Shown one piece after another: positions 1 to 9,269 of a DNA stretch of 64,000 nt. Position 1 is the first letter of the stretch. Every line of letters starts with the position of its first letter. This DNA comes from Chryseotalea sanaruensis (GTDB lineage Bacteria; Bacteroidota; Bacteroidia; Cytophagales; Cyclobacteriaceae). The notes under the pieces were generated by a model, which worked only from the letters and a program-made list of their open reading frames with translations, was not told the origin of the DNA and searched no databases. The DNA lies in NCBI RefSeq assembly GCF_003990915.1, contig NZ_BHXQ01000005.1, positions 513,810-577,809 on the forward strand, written 5' to 3'. A program made the translations under genes and the position numbers.

Positions 1-152
1 TCAGTTAAGCTCGAGCTCTTGCCACCAAAGTATTGCTCCCATTTTTCACGAATAGTGATGATGCCTATTCGGATGTCTGCCACAGGCCGTGTAAAAGTGA
101 AAGGTAACAGGTTGATGCGAATGATTGGATCGTCAAACAGTACAAGATTCAT
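1..152 (-). CDS. GlmU-like sugar nucleotidyltransferase, N-terminal part only
   Basis: The first 50 codons of a gene that runs off the left edge of the window. The peptide starts MNLVLFDDPIIRINLLPFTF and continues with TRPVADIRIGIITIREKW. This is the usual N-terminus of the Bacteroidota GlmU-like proteins annotated as putative sugar nucleotidyltransferases, which probably activate a hexosamine phosphate for cell-wall or polysaccharide synthesis. It lies downstream of rpmE2 on the same strand, separated by a strong terminator, so it probably has its own promoter. The catalytic and left-handed helix parts lie outside the window, so the assignment rests on the N-terminal motif only. Confidence 0.75.
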   Translation of the reverse strand, partial: MNLVLFDDPIIRINLLPFTFTRPVADIRIGIITIREKWEQYFGGKSSSLT

Positions 153-251
153 GGAGTAAAAATAAGTGCTTATTGGTAATTTCAGCGTAATTAGAAGAGT
201 TGATTGCCAAATAAGTGAAAAGCTTTTCAGAAAACCTTTTTTCTTTATATG

Positions 252-299
252 AATCCGTCTGACCGCTGTTTACTTCAGCTTTCAGCGGTCTGACGGATT
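252..299. repeat. 17-bp near-perfect inverted repeat
   Basis: Arms at 252-268 and 283-299 are complementary at 16 of 17 positions around a 14-base loop. No T-run follows on either side, so it does not look like a simple intrinsic terminator. It lies in the leader of the GlmU-like gene and could be an RNA structure or a dispersed palindromic element. Confidence 0.6.
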
Positions 300-387
300 G
301 CAATTCTTTGGCAATATTTTCAAATTCGAAGCGTGACTCCAGTGATACGCGTGAAATAGCTGATTTCTTTGGTGCAGTAATAAATGA

Positions 388-421
388 AAAAATCCTTCCC
401 CAGTGACAAGGAAGGATTTTT
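388..421 (-). terminator. Intrinsic terminator after rpmE2
   Basis: Perfect 12-bp stem (388-399 with 410-421) and a 10-base loop, with the A/T-rich ends of the stem serving as the T-run in either direction. It lies about 24 bases beyond the rpmE2 stop codon. Confidence 0.85.
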
Positions 422-444
422 AGCAAAATAATTAGAAGAAGTAA

Positions 445-690
445 TTATGCTTTTTTGTACTTGTTCTTGAATTTTTCAACGCGACCAGCGGTATCCACGA
501 ACAATTTCTTACCAGTGTAGAAAGGATGTGAAGCAGAGCTCACCTCGACTTTAATTACAGGGTATTCTTTGCCGTCCTCCCACTTTACAGTTTCCTTAGA
601 CTTAAGGGTAGAGCGAGTTAAAAATTTAAAATCGCTTGCCATGTCGTGGAAAACAACTTCGTTATATTCCGGATGAATGTCGTTTTTCAT
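445..690 (-). CDS. rpmE2: 50S ribosomal protein L31 type B
   Basis: An 81-residue basic protein of the zinc-free (type B) L31 family, a large-subunit protein at the subunit interface. It begins [16 protein letters not shown], contains the family motif [11 protein letters not shown], and ends in a lysine-rich tail. It lacks the CxxC motif of type A L31, which defines type B. The start at 690 is preferred over an upstream ATG at 756 because family members begin with MKxDIHP and because a well-formed promoter lies at 723-752. It is monocistronic between that promoter and a strong terminator. Confidence 0.95.
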   Translation of the reverse strand: MKNDIHPEYNEVVFHDMASDFKFLTRSTLKSKETVKWEDGKEYPVIKVEVSSASHPFYTGKKLFVDTAGRVEKFKNKYKKA

Positions 691-722
691 ATCAAAATTG
701 ATGTTTTTCTCAAAAGGGACTG

Positions 723-752
723 CAAAGATAGGACTAGCGTTGCAAAATACAA
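723..752 (-). promoter_or_regulatory. Promoter of rpmE2 (Bacteroidota type)
   Basis: On the minus strand, TTG (750-752), a 19-base spacer and TATCTTTG (723-730) match the Bacteroidota consensus TTG then TAnnTTTG. It predicts transcription from about 718 and a leader of roughly 28 bases. It also supports the downstream ATG at 690 as the real start. Confidence 0.75.
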
Positions 753-819
753 GCATGGCTTTTTAATAAATCATGAAAAACACCAAAAAGAGTATTGAAA
801 GCCTTAATTTTATGTTTTT

Positions 820-2511
820 ATGATAAGAAACTCAGCGTTTTTATGGCTTTTCCTCCATTTTTCAGGTTGTGTACTTGCTCAAAGTAGCTTCATACCCTTA
901 AATGAAGACTACTACCAGCGTATAGACCGCTACGAAATAAAGTCAGGTAAAATCTACCCCCAAATTTTTACGGGTATTAAGCAGTACAAACGCTCAGATG
1001 TAGTCACTTTTATAGATTCTATAAATGCTGATGGATATTCAACCTCAAAAAGCGATCAATTCAATACCAGCTATATCCGAAACGACAACTGGGAATGGAG
1101 CCAGGCTGAGGATGCCGATAGTGAGAAACCGGTTTTAAAGCACTTTTATAAAAAGAAGGCCGATTTTTACAGCCATCATACTGAAGATTTCGATGTTCAT
1201 ATTAACCCCATTTTGTACTTAGGGGCTGGAATGGACTCACGCTTGAGCGATGACCAACTCCTCATCAATACAAGAGGTGTCGAAGTGAGGGGCATGGTGG
1301 ATGGTAAAGTGGGGTTCTATACCTATTTGACAGAAAATCAGATGATCATGCCGTCTTATATTAATGACGAGCGAACAAGAACTGGCGTAATCCCGCATGA
1401 AGGGTTTTGGAAAAGATATAAAGAAGGACCAGGTATAGATTTTTTACAAGCCAGAGGGTATATCACTTTTGAGGCCACGAAACACATTAACCTACAATTT
1501 GGGCACGATCGTTTTTTTATAGGTAACGGCCATCGTTCCTTAATACTCTCCGACTATGCGCCACCAGGTTTGTTCTTTAAAGGGAATGTAAAAGTCTGGA
1601 AATTCAATTATCTCTTTCTCATCAACAGATATACAGCTGAGCCACGAGGTAACGCGGGTGGTTCTTTTGGTAATGCAGGCTATCCTGAAAAATTTGTGGC
1701 ATTACATCATTTCAGTATTAATGTTGGGAAGAAATTAAACATTGGTGTTTTCGAATCAGTAGTATTTGGGGCCGACTCATTAAATCAGGGTAAGTTTGAT
1801 TTTGCCTATGCGAATCCTATCATTTTTTATAGAGCCATTGAGCATCAAACCGGAAGTCGTGATAACGTATTATTGGGAGCCGATTTTAAATGGAATGCTA
1901 TTAAAAAAGTACAGCTCTATGGTCAGCTTACACTTGATGAATTCTTACTCGACAATATTAGACAACGTAACGGCTGGTGGGCCAATAAATTTGCTGCGCA
2001 AGCTGGGTTAAAATATATAGATGCTTTTGGCGTCTCTAACCTCGATATACAAGGTGAATTGAATGTGGTGAGACCCTTTACTTTCTCGCACTATACCAAA
2101 TATGGAAGTTACTCACACTTTAATCAATCCATTACACACCCACTAGGTGCCAATTTTCAAGAGATGTTAGGAATAATCCGTTATCAGCCTCTACCTAAAT
2201 TAACATTTACGGCTAAAGTGATTATGATAAAAACTGGTCGTGATGGTGTAAATGAAAACTGGGGTGGTAATATTTTAAAAAACAATAGTACAAGACAACA
2301 AGACTTTAACAATAGTATTGGTCAGGGTATAGAACAAGAAATCATCTATGGAAGCTTTACAGGAAGTTGGATGTTAAAACACAATCTCTTTGTTGATGCT
2401 ATGCTTATTACACGTGACAGTAAGAGCCCTGATCCACTTTATCAAAATAACAGCACTATTACTACATTAAGCCTGCGTTGGAATATCGCGCAGCGTCATT
2501 ACGAATTTTAA
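820..2511 (+). CDS. RemB/Wzi-like outer-membrane beta-barrel protein
   Basis: A 563-residue protein with an N-terminal signal peptide (hydrophobic to about residue 20, ending VLAQ) and a long body of alternating aromatic and hydrophobic strands, ending in an aromatic-rich strand (WNIAQRHYEF) typical of outer-membrane barrels. Length and pattern fit the capsule-assembly Wzi family, which includes gliding protein RemB of Flavobacterium. Those proteins act at the cell surface in exopolysaccharide attachment or gliding. The gene ends 3 bases before the MsbA-like exporter, so the two are probably cotranscribed and may both serve surface glycan or lipid handling. The family call comes from recalled sequence pattern; the function is inferred. 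Confidence 0.7.
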   Translation: MIRNSAFLWLFLHFSGCVLAQSSFIPLNEDYYQRIDRYEIKSGKIYPQIFTGIKQYKRSDVVTFIDSINADGYSTSKSDQFNTSYIRNDNWEWSQAEDADSEKPVLKHFYKKKADFYSHHTEDFDVHINPILYLGAGMDSRLSDDQLLINTRGVEVRGMVDGKVGFYTYLTENQMIMPSYINDERTRTGVIPHEGFWKRYKEGPGIDFLQARGYITFEATKHINLQFGHDRFFIGNGHRSLILSDYAPPGLFFKGNVKVWKFNYLFLINRYTAEPRGNAGGSFGNAGYPEKFVALHHFSINVGKKLNIGVFESVVFGADSLNQGKFDFAYANPIIFYRAIEHQTGSRDNVLLGADFKWNAIKKVQLYGQLTLDEFLLDNIRQRNGWWANKFAAQAGLKYIDAFGVSNLDIQGELNVVRPFTFSHYTKYGSYSHFNQSITHPLGANFQEMLGIIRYQPLPKLTFTAKVIMIKTGRDGVNENWGGNILKNNSTRQQDFNNSIGQGIEQEIIYGSFTGSWMLKHNLFVDAMLITRDSKSPDPLYQNNSTITTLSLRWNIAQRHYEF

Positions 2512-2514
2512 CAA

Positions 2515-4338
2515 ATGAAAGTTTATCTCCGCATTTTTAGTTACGCACCTAAACTTGTTTCACGCCTGGTGCAGTTTTTTGTTTTTTCTCTTTTAGGAAC
2601 TGTTTTTGGAGTACTTAACCTTACGTTGGTTATCCCCATGCTTGATGTGTTATTTAACACGACAGACCAAACGCTGATACCCGCACTCCCTGAGTTCGAA
2701 ATATCGATTAAGTATTTCACTGCTACCTTCAACTATTATTTTACAAAAGTGGTTTTGGAATATGGTAAAGTGGAGGCATTACTTTTTGTTTGTTCCTCTA
2801 TTGTAGTTACAGTTATTCTGGCCAACCTCTTCCGTTATGGGGAGCGAATGACAGCCTCAAAACTAAGAGTAGACATAACCAAAAATTTGCGTATGCATAT
2901 TTTCGGAAAAGTAATGCAGCTTCATATCGGCTTCTTTAACGATCAACGTAAGGGCGATTTGATTTCGCGTTTTACCAACGATGTAGGTGAAGTTGAAAGT
3001 TCAGTGGTGAACAGTCTTAAATCTGTCATGAAAGAGCCGATCACCATCCTGGTTTCTTTAGGTGTATTATTTACCATTTCATTTCAACTTACGTTATTCA
3101 CACTTTTAGTACTGCCAATTATTGCCATTGTTATTGGCGGTATTGTTAAACAGTTAAAAAGAAGAGCAACACAAAGTCAGGAGTCGCTAGGTAGAATTGG
3201 AAATATTCTAGATGAGACATTTAGTGGCATGCGTGTGATCAACGCTTTCAATGCCAAAAAATTTGTGCTTAACAGAATTGATAATGAAACTTCCTATCAC
3301 CGTAAGGTAAACTTATCCCTATCTCGTAAAAATGAATTGGCCTCACCTGTTTCTGAAATATTAGGGGTGATAGTCGTAGCCATTATTGTTTACTATGGCG
3401 GTAATCTTGTGTTAAGTAATACTCCTGAACTCGAGGCTTCACAGTTCATGGCTTTTCTGGCCATCTATGCTTCCATGATACAGCCAGCTAAAAATTTCTC
3501 CAACGGCATTACTTCAGTTCAAAAAGGAACGGTTTCAGCAAGTCGCATTTTTGAAATAATCGACACCGAATCTGCTATTAAAAGTAAACCCGATGCTACC
3601 ATACTTAAATCATTCGAAGACAAGATTGAATTTAGAGATGTAAGCTTTGCTTATAACGACAACACTGTACTTAGAAATATTAACCTCTCTGTTAAAAAGG
3701 GTACAACATTGGCACTGGTGGGGCCATCGGGTGGTGGTAAGTCTACTTTGGCCGATTTAGTACCTCGCTTTTACGATCCATTAAAGGGTGATGTGTTTGT
3801 TGATGGACTTTCTCTTAAAGATTATGAGCTAGAATCGCTAAGAAGTGTAATGGGAGTAGTCACACAGGAGTCTATTCTCTTTAATGACACTATTTTTAAC
3901 AACATTGCCTTTGGTATAGATAATATACGTGAGGAAGATGTTATGAATGCTGCTAAGGTTGCCAATGCACATGACTTTATTATGCAAACAGAGCAGGGTT
4001 ATCAAACAACCATTGGCGAAAGAGGTAGTAAGTTGTCGGGTGGACAGCGTCAACGGTTGAGCATTGCACGTGCAGTGCTTAAAAACCCACCCATTTTAAT
4101 TTTAGATGAGGCAACCTCGGCTTTAGATTCTGAATCGGAACGACTGGTACAGGACGCTCTCACTAAACTAATGAAGAACAGAACATCTATTGTGATTGCC
4201 CATCGGCTTAGCACTATCCAGCATGCGGATGAAATTTTGGTGGTACAAAACGGGGAAATTGTGGAGAGGGGTAGACACGAAGAGCTGATTGCGAATAGTG
4301 GCTTATACCGTAAACTCACAGAAATTCAGAAAGTCTGA
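2515..4338 (+). CDS. MsbA-like ABC transporter, fused permease and ATPase
   Basis: A 607-residue half-transporter: an N-terminal six-helix membrane domain (about residues 15-330) and a C-terminal nucleotide-binding domain. Walker A GPSGGGKS is at about 403-410, the signature LSGGQRQR at about 507, Walker B ILILDEATS at about 527 and the switch histidine in AHRLST at about 563. All catalytic motifs are intact. It would work as a homodimer in the inner membrane. The MsbA/lipid-exporter class is the usual label, but substrate cannot be told from sequence. It is tightly coupled to the upstream barrel-protein gene. Confidence 0.85.
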   Translation: MKVYLRIFSYAPKLVSRLVQFFVFSLLGTVFGVLNLTLVIPMLDVLFNTTDQTLIPALPEFEISIKYFTATFNYYFTKVVLEYGKVEALLFVCSSIVVTVILANLFRYGERMTASKLRVDITKNLRMHIFGKVMQLHIGFFNDQRKGDLISRFTNDVGEVESSVVNSLKSVMKEPITILVSLGVLFTISFQLTLFTLLVLPIIAIVIGGIVKQLKRRATQSQESLGRIGNILDETFSGMRVINAFNAKKFVLNRIDNETSYHRKVNLSLSRKNELASPVSEILGVIVVAIIVYYGGNLVLSNTPELEASQFMAFLAIYASMIQPAKNFSNGITSVQKGTVSASRIFEIIDTESAIKSKPDATILKSFEDKIEFRDVSFAYNDNTVLRNINLSVKKGTTLALVGPSGGGKSTLADLVPRFYDPLKGDVFVDGLSLKDYELESLRSVMGVVTQESILFNDTIFNNIAFGIDNIREEDVMNAAKVANAHDFIMQTEQGYQTTIGERGSKLSGGQRQRLSIARAVLKNPPILILDEATSALDSESERLVQDALTKLMKNRTSIVIAHRLSTIQHADEILVVQNGEIVERGRHEELIANSGLYRKLTEIQKV

Positions 4339-4385
4339 CATTTTTCTTTAACTTTCCAGTGTCCTTATAACCGAAAACGAAGATC

Positions 4386-4709
4386 ATGAATCGCAATCGT
4401 ATTATCTTTTACATAGCCTTTGGCACTTTTCATTTAGGTGCCTTCATTTTTACTGTTATGTTAAATAATGACACAGGCTTGTTATTTAAAATGGTAAGTT
4501 ACGTGCCTATGTTTAAATGGGTAACCTTTGCAGGGTTGCTCATGTTATTGGCTGATGCTGGTTGGTCCTTCATAGCGAATAGAAATGCCTCAAAAGAAAA
4601 TGCAGCTCTCACCCAAGAGCTCAATATGCTGAAAGCAAAATTGTTCGATTTGCAAGAAGCAGCAAAAAAGCAAGCAGCAATAGTTGCCCAGAAAGAAGCA
4701 GAAAAATAA
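4386..4709 (+). CDS. Small membrane protein with coiled-coil tail
   Basis: A 107-residue protein with two predicted transmembrane helices (about 8-27 and 43-63), then a charged, alanine- and glutamate-rich segment (about 68-107) that should form a coiled coil. I do not recognise a named family. It sits between the exporter and comM, 12 bases before the latter, and is probably cotranscribed with it. The coiled coil suggests a membrane-anchored scaffold, but no function can be assigned. Confidence 0.65.
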   Translation: MNRNRIIFYIAFGTFHLGAFIFTVMLNNDTGLLFKMVSYVPMFKWVTFAGLLMLLADAGWSFIANRNASKENAALTQELNMLKAKLFDLQEAAKKQAAIVAQKEAEK

Positions 4710-4721
4710 TTTTTTTAGCCC

Positions 4722-6260
4722 ATGTTGGCGAAAACATTCGGAAGTGCAGTACAAGGAGTGGATGCCCGTACCATTACCGTAGAAGTAAATGTAGGTCAAG
4801 GCGCCAAGTTTTGGATGAGCGGCCTGCCAGATGGTGCTGTAAAAGAAAGTGAACACCGTGTTGAATCTTCTGTAAAAACTTTTGGCTATTACATGCCACG
4901 ACAAAAAACTGTCGTAAACCTTGCGCCCGCTGATTTAAGAAAAGAAGGATCAGCATACGATCTACCTATTGCGTTATGTGTGTTAAAAGCATCCGGGCAA
5001 ATTGTAACAGAGAAGCTCGAGCAATACATGGTAATGGGTGAGTTGGCTTTAGATGGTACCCTTCGCCCAATCAAAGGCGTTTTGCCCATTGCTATACAAG
5101 CCAGAAAAGAAGGCTTCAAAGGAATTATGCTGCCTAAAGACAATGCACGCGAAGCAGCCATTGTTAATAGTATTGATGTACTACCAGTTTCAACATTAGA
5201 AGAGGCGATCGATTTTTTTGAGGATCGCGTACAAATTACACCACTTGTAGTTGATACACGCGAAATATTTAACGCTGAACTCAACAACTACAATGCTGAC
5301 TTTAAAGATGTGCAAGGTCAGGAAAATATAAAACGTGCCATGGAGATTGCTGCGGCTGGTGGGCATAACGTGATTATGATTGGCCCGCCCGGTGCAGGTA
5401 AAACCATGTTAGCAAAACGCATCTCAAGTATTTTACCACCGCTTTCTTTACATGAAGCACTCGAAACAACTAAAATACATTCTGTTGCTGGCCGTCTCGG
5501 TCGGGATGCATCCTTAATGACCACAAGACCTTTCAGGAGTCCGCACCACACTATTTCTGATGTGGCGCTTGTTGGGGGCGGAGGCAATCCGCAGCCTGGT
5601 GAAATATCTTTGGCACATAATGGTGTTTTGTTTTTAGACGAGTTGCCTGAGTTTAAGCGCACGGTGTTAGAAGTAATGCGTCAACCGATGGAGGAAAGAC
5701 GCGTTACCATTTCGCGTGCTAAAATATCCCTCGATTATCCTGCTAACTTCATGTTAGTCGCTAGTATGAATCCTTGTCCGTGTGGCTACTACAACCATCC
5801 TGAAAAAGAATGTGTGTGTGGCCCCGGCATTGTGCAGCGTTACTTAAGTAAAATCAGTGGACCTTTGCTAGATCGAATTGATTTGCATGTAGAAGTAGTG
5901 CCAGTTGGTTTTGATGAAATGACAGCGCGCAGAAAAGCGGAAAGCAGCAGTGAAATTCGTGAACGTGTAATTAAAGCACGCGAAATACAAAGTAAACGTT
6001 TTGAAAAACAGACAGACGTATATTCCAATGCCATGATGCATTCTAACATGGTAAAAGAAGTTTGCGAGATTAATGAAGCAGGCCGCACATTACTGAAGAC
6101 AGCCATGGAGCGTTTAGGATTAAGTGCACGCGCTTACGATCGCATTTTAAAAGTATCGCGCACCATTGCAGATCTTGCAGGCGCTGAAAATATTAAGACA
6201 GAACATTTGGCAGAAGCCATTCAGTACAGAAGTTTGGATAGAGAAGGTTGGGCGGGTTAA
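4722..6260 (+). CDS. comM: YifB/ComM family Mg-chelatase-like AAA+ ATPase
   Basis: A 512-residue protein with the full family architecture: N-terminal ChlI-like domain (about 1-170), AAA+ core with Walker A GPPGAGKT at 221-228 and Walker B FLDELPEF, and a C-terminal Mg-chelatase-type domain with the family sequence NPCPCGYY. In Haemophilus and Vibrio, ComM is a helicase that drives branch migration when incoming DNA is integrated during natural transformation. Many bacteria not known to be competent carry it too, so a general recombination role is possible. The start ATG follows a purine-poor leader with no Shine-Dalgarno sequence. Confidence 0.93.
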   Translation: MLAKTFGSAVQGVDARTITVEVNVGQGAKFWMSGLPDGAVKESEHRVESSVKTFGYYMPRQKTVVNLAPADLRKEGSAYDLPIALCVLKASGQIVTEKLEQYMVMGELALDGTLRPIKGVLPIAIQARKEGFKGIMLPKDNAREAAIVNSIDVLPVSTLEEAIDFFEDRVQITPLVVDTREIFNAELNNYNADFKDVQGQENIKRAMEIAAAGGHNVIMIGPPGAGKTMLAKRISSILPPLSLHEALETTKIHSVAGRLGRDASLMTTRPFRSPHHTISDVALVGGGGNPQPGEISLAHNGVLFLDELPEFKRTVLEVMRQPMEERRVTISRAKISLDYPANFMLVASMNPCPCGYYNHPEKECVCGPGIVQRYLSKISGPLLDRIDLHVEVVPVGFDEMTARRKAESSSEIRERVIKAREIQSKRFEKQTDVYSNAMMHSNMVKEVCEINEAGRTLLKTAMERLGLSARAYDRILKVSRTIADLAGAENIKTEHLAEAIQYRSLDREGWAG

Positions 6261-6292
6261 GTTGACAATTATGTAATTGACAATTGACAATG
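6261..6292. repeat. TTGACAA heptamer repeat tract
   Basis: Directly after the comM stop, the motif TTGACAAT occurs three times, two of them in tandem as ATTGACAATTGACAA. The same heptamer forms the tract near 24028-24140. Confidence 0.6.
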
Positions 6293-6360
6293 CTAGTATG
6301 CGTATACACCAAGTCAAGCTGCTAAACTATTAAGAATTATGCTTTAGTCTATTCGTTTCT

Positions 6361-6409
6361 CCTCAGTGTCTCTCTTGCATTGGCGAGTGCAAGGCAGAGG
6401 ACGCTGAGG
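6361..6409. terminator. Imperfect hairpin between comM and the DUF808 gene
   Basis: CCTCAG at 6361 pairs with CTGAGG at 6404-6409, with further pairing inward to TGCA/TGCA around a short loop. It lies between convergent genes and may terminate both, though no clean T-run is present. It may alternatively be a dispersed repeat. Confidence 0.4.
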
Positions 6410-6457
6410 TTATCTGATTACCCTTATACCTTGAGAATACTACGCAAAGACAAACGA

Positions 6458-7318
6458 TCACTTTCGCGAGAATATTTTTTTTACACCACTAATGACTCCA
6501 ACCGTGATGAGTCCTACTACTAAACCTATTATAAATTCTTTAAGCATCAACGGCACCTGTGGGAAACTGTGATGTAAATAAACAAAGCTATGAACGAAAA
6601 TTCCACCGGAAACAAGCAGTAGCGCAATAGTGCCCACAACGTTAAGCGATTTGATTACCCACGGCAGTGACTTCACTAACACATTGCCGAACATGAAAAA
6701 TACGCCCTTGCCTTCCGATCGCTTAATGAGCCTGAAGCCCATGTCGTCCATCCTTATGATCAGCGCGACTAAACCATAGACACCAACGGTTGCGAGAATG
6801 GCCACTACAGAAACCGTGATAATTTGAATGACAAGTTTTTCTTCGAGCACTGTGCCCAGCGCGATGATTACTATTTCTACGGAAAGAATGAAGTCGGTGG
6901 TGATGGCAGATTTTACTTTAGCTTTCTCTGCATCACGGTTGTCATCTTTTGCCCGCTCAACTACCTGATGACCTTTTTTGGAGCGATGAAAAAGAAATTC
7001 TATAATCTTCTCGACTCCCTCAAACGCGAGATAGAGCCCGCCTAATACCAAAATGATTTTTATGACTACAGGAAAGAATGCCGTCAGAAGCAAGGCAACG
7101 GGAACAATGATGAGCTTGTTAATAAATGATCCTTTGGTAATCGCCCAAAGCACAGGCAACTCTCGCTTAGCTAGAAAGCCTGTAGCTTTTTCTGCGTTAA
7201 CAGCCAGATCGTCACCCAAAATGCCGGCCGTTTTGCGCGTGGCAATTTTACTGGCAACAGCTACATCATCCATTAAAGCAGCTACGTCATCTAAAATTGC
7301 AAAAATACCAGAGGCCAT
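6458..7318 (-). CDS. DUF808 (YedI-like) inner-membrane protein
   Basis: A 286-residue protein beginning MASGIFAILDDVAALMDDVA, the hallmark N-terminus of the DUF808/YedI family. After this amphipathic start come several predicted membrane helices (about 70-100, 145-190, 210-245 and 255-280). The length fits the family. Its biochemical role is unknown. It stands alone on the minus strand, convergent with comM, with 193 bases separating it from the next gene. Confidence 0.88.
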   Translation of the reverse strand: MASGIFAILDDVAALMDDVAVASKIATRKTAGILGDDLAVNAEKATGFLAKRELPVLWAITKGSFINKLIIVPVALLLTAFFPVVIKIILVLGGLYLAFEGVEKIIEFLFHRSKKGHQVVERAKDDNRDAEKAKVKSAITTDFILSVEIVIIALGTVLEEKLVIQIITVSVVAILATVGVYGLVALIIRMDDMGFRLIKRSEGKGVFFMFGNVLVKSLPWVIKSLNVVGTIALLLVSGGIFVHSFVYLHHSFPQVPLMLKEFIIGLVVGLITVGVISGVKKIFSRK

Positions 7319-7511
7319 ATTTATTACTTAAAACAAAATCCGGGCAAAAATAGGTTAAAAGTTAAATAGATAAACGCTTTGGAAGAGTACAGGCATGCAT
7401 CTTACAGAATTTATGAACTCAATAAAGACGATTGGGGATTTGGCACCGAGCGAAAGGAGCAGCTGCTAAAATGAATCAGTGCGAACACGACTAAAGGTAA
7501 AGCGCAGATAT

Positions 7512-8258
7512 TTAGTTTTCTTGAAATATTCTTTTCGATAAATCTATCGCTTTTGTCAAATTCGATGTTCGTTCAATTCCCTCAAGAAGATAACTCCTAA
7601 AATCTTCAAGGTTAGGGTGTAATTTGTATAGTGTAAAATAGTAGAACAGAAAGATCCTTTCATCAGGATTGAGCTGCGAAAATGCAAACTGAAGATATTT
7701 TTTTCTACCTTCGTTTCTTTTCTCTTCACAAATCCACTTAATGAATTGAAACATGCTCGATGCAAAGGGGTCGGCACTGCTCCTTTTTCCTGAACTAAGT
7801 TTTGAGTACTCGTTTTCCAACGTAGTGGAACTATCTCGATTTAAAATCTCCACACATCCATTAATCAAGTATTGTGTTGTTGTAGGTTTAATTTCTGCGG
7901 CAATTTCCAAATTCAAATTTAGTAAGTTGAAAAAGGTATTGTCAAATCTCTGATATTTTAAAGTTTTATTCTGGAGCTTGAATTCATTCCTAGTTAGCTT
8001 TAGCTCCTCTTCCTGTTTTGTTAAGGCCATCCTAGCTATTCTAATATCTTCTCGCTGTTGTATGATTGTATAGACAAGACCAATTATTGTTATTCCAGAG
8101 AATAATGATGTAACAAATCCATACATATCACCAAATTGGCCCCGATCAGCTCCAATATCTTTGGAGTTTGAAAGAATTTGGTTAAGAATGAAAGGTGTTA
8201 GCAACCATAATCCCACGACTATGATTATTGTTAGAATTACTGCTTTTTTAGTTGACAT
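7512..8258 (-). CDS. Putative phage abortive-infection protein (putAbiC-like)
   Basis: A 248-residue protein with two N-terminal membrane helices (about 5-25 and 45-65), a short coiled coil (QQREDIRIARMAL region, about 65-105), then a soluble helical domain opening with RFDNTFFNLLNLNLEIAAEI. This order (FGDMYGFVTSLFSG, coil, FFNLL) is the pattern of the family named putative phage abortive-infection protein, related to lactococcal AbiC. A defence role is known only by family name and is inferred here. ATG at 8258 is chosen; an in-frame GTG lies 9 bases upstream. It is a single gene in a region with other signs of turnover. Confidence 0.65.
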   Translation of the reverse strand: MSTKKAVILTIIIVVGLWLLTPFILNQILSNSKDIGADRGQFGDMYGFVTSLFSGITIIGLVYTIIQQREDIRIARMALTKQEEELKLTRNEFKLQNKTLKYQRFDNTFFNLLNLNLEIAAEIKPTTTQYLINGCVEILNRDSSTTLENEYSKLSSGKRSSADPFASSMFQFIKWICEEKRNEGRKKYLQFAFSQLNPDERIFLFYYFTLYKLHPNLEDFRSYLLEGIERTSNLTKAIDLSKRIFQEN

Positions 8259-8355
8259 ATTCTGCACCGAGTTTTTTTTCTTTACGAATTTATACTTTTT
8301 TATGAATGCTTCGATCGTTAATCATTAAATAGCTATCTGTAACTTGCTCATATTT

Positions 8356-8506
8356 ATGAAACGCACCATCCTTCTCTACAGCCTAGCCTTGGCCATTTTA
8401 ATTCCTGTTGCAGTGGCTGCAGTTTAGTTTTATGGTTAAAGACTTAACCACTTAGTTTTACCTGGGGTGGTGGCCGTTATTTTTACTGCAGTGTATCTGG
8501 ACGGGG
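8356..8506 (+). pseudogene. Broken 5' copy of the luxR-type gene at 10193
   Basis: From its ATG this stretch matches the first part of the intact gene at 10193 almost base for base (MKRTILLYSLALAIL in both). A 2-base loss near codon 17 then puts it out of frame, further stops follow (a TAG where the intact copy reads GAG), and the match fades at about 8506. The HTH half is missing. It is therefore a decayed partial duplicate, not an expressed gene. Confidence 0.85.
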
Positions 8507-8600
8507 TTCTAGACTTATTCCGATACAAATAGAGCTTTAAAACACAACAATTAAGCGAAGCAAATACCACCTTGTCAATCAATTTAAATTTTAAATCGGC

Positions 8601-9257
8601 ATGAGAAACCAATTTCTTCTTTTTGTTTTACTGATTTTATTTCTTTCAAATTGTGACGAGCGTGTTGAAAAGAATGAAATCGATACAGATAAGAATATAT
8701 TCACAAAATCAGTTGGCGGATTAATTTCTCCTGAAGTAGCTGAGCGCTGGGTTGAGCGGAAGAGGAGTCACACATCCGGTCGTGAGCAAAATTTCAATGT
8801 AACTGCAGATAAATTGAACGCTCTGCTTGATCAGGTGGATAACAAACTCGGAGTTATTCTTCATCATGCTCAAGGTCCAAATGGAGAACATCACTTGTTC
8901 ATTACACCTGTCAAATCTGATTTACAATCCTGGACCAATGGTTCAGTGCTGGATGCAGCTACAAACGAATTCACTGATGCATCGCAGGCAAAGAATTGGG
9001 TTTTGGATTACAAAGAACAGCACCCCGGTGGCCCGTGGTCACATTTTTATGGAATTGATTTGTTTGATGAGATCAGGGCGATAGATGGCCTGAGCAGAGT
9101 TGATATAGTGCCCGGTGAAACTGAAGAAGGACAGTTGCCAATGCTATTATATGTATGGAAAGAAAGTTCAACATCAAACGGAAAACTCCAACAAGAAGCA
9201 AGTGTATTTGATCGCGGATATGTTTGTCCTACTGTATGCCCGCCAGCCGAAGAATAA
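8601..9257 (+). CDS. Hypothetical lipoprotein
   Basis: A 218-residue protein with a signal peptide ending in a lipobox-like LSNC (Cys at residue 18), so it is probably a lipoprotein. The mature part is polar, with segments such as HLFITPVK and PMLLYVWKES, and ends in a cysteine pair (YVCPTVCPP). No family was recognised. It is followed after 12 bases by a multi-pass membrane protein, and the two are likely one transcript. The pair sits between the broken and intact luxR-type copies. Confidence 0.6.
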   Translation: MRNQFLLFVLLILFLSNCDERVEKNEIDTDKNIFTKSVGGLISPEVAERWVERKRSHTSGREQNFNVTADKLNALLDQVDNKLGVILHHAQGPNGEHHLFITPVKSDLQSWTNGSVLDAATNEFTDASQAKNWVLDYKEQHPGGPWSHFYGIDLFDEIRAIDGLSRVDIVPGETEEGQLPMLLYVWKESSTSNGKLQQEASVFDRGYVCPTVCPPAEE

Positions 9258-9269
9258 TTAATCAAACGT

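Noticed and set aside
133..426. 97-codon reading frame on the minus strand between rpmE2 and the GlmU-like gene
   Set aside because: It starts inside the rpmE2 terminator, crosses a 17-bp palindrome and overlaps the real GlmU-like start in another frame. The protein has no recognisable features.
1796..2011. 71-codon frame inside the RemB/Wzi-like gene
   Set aside because: Same strand but another frame of a complete gene; no ribosome site or homologue recognised.
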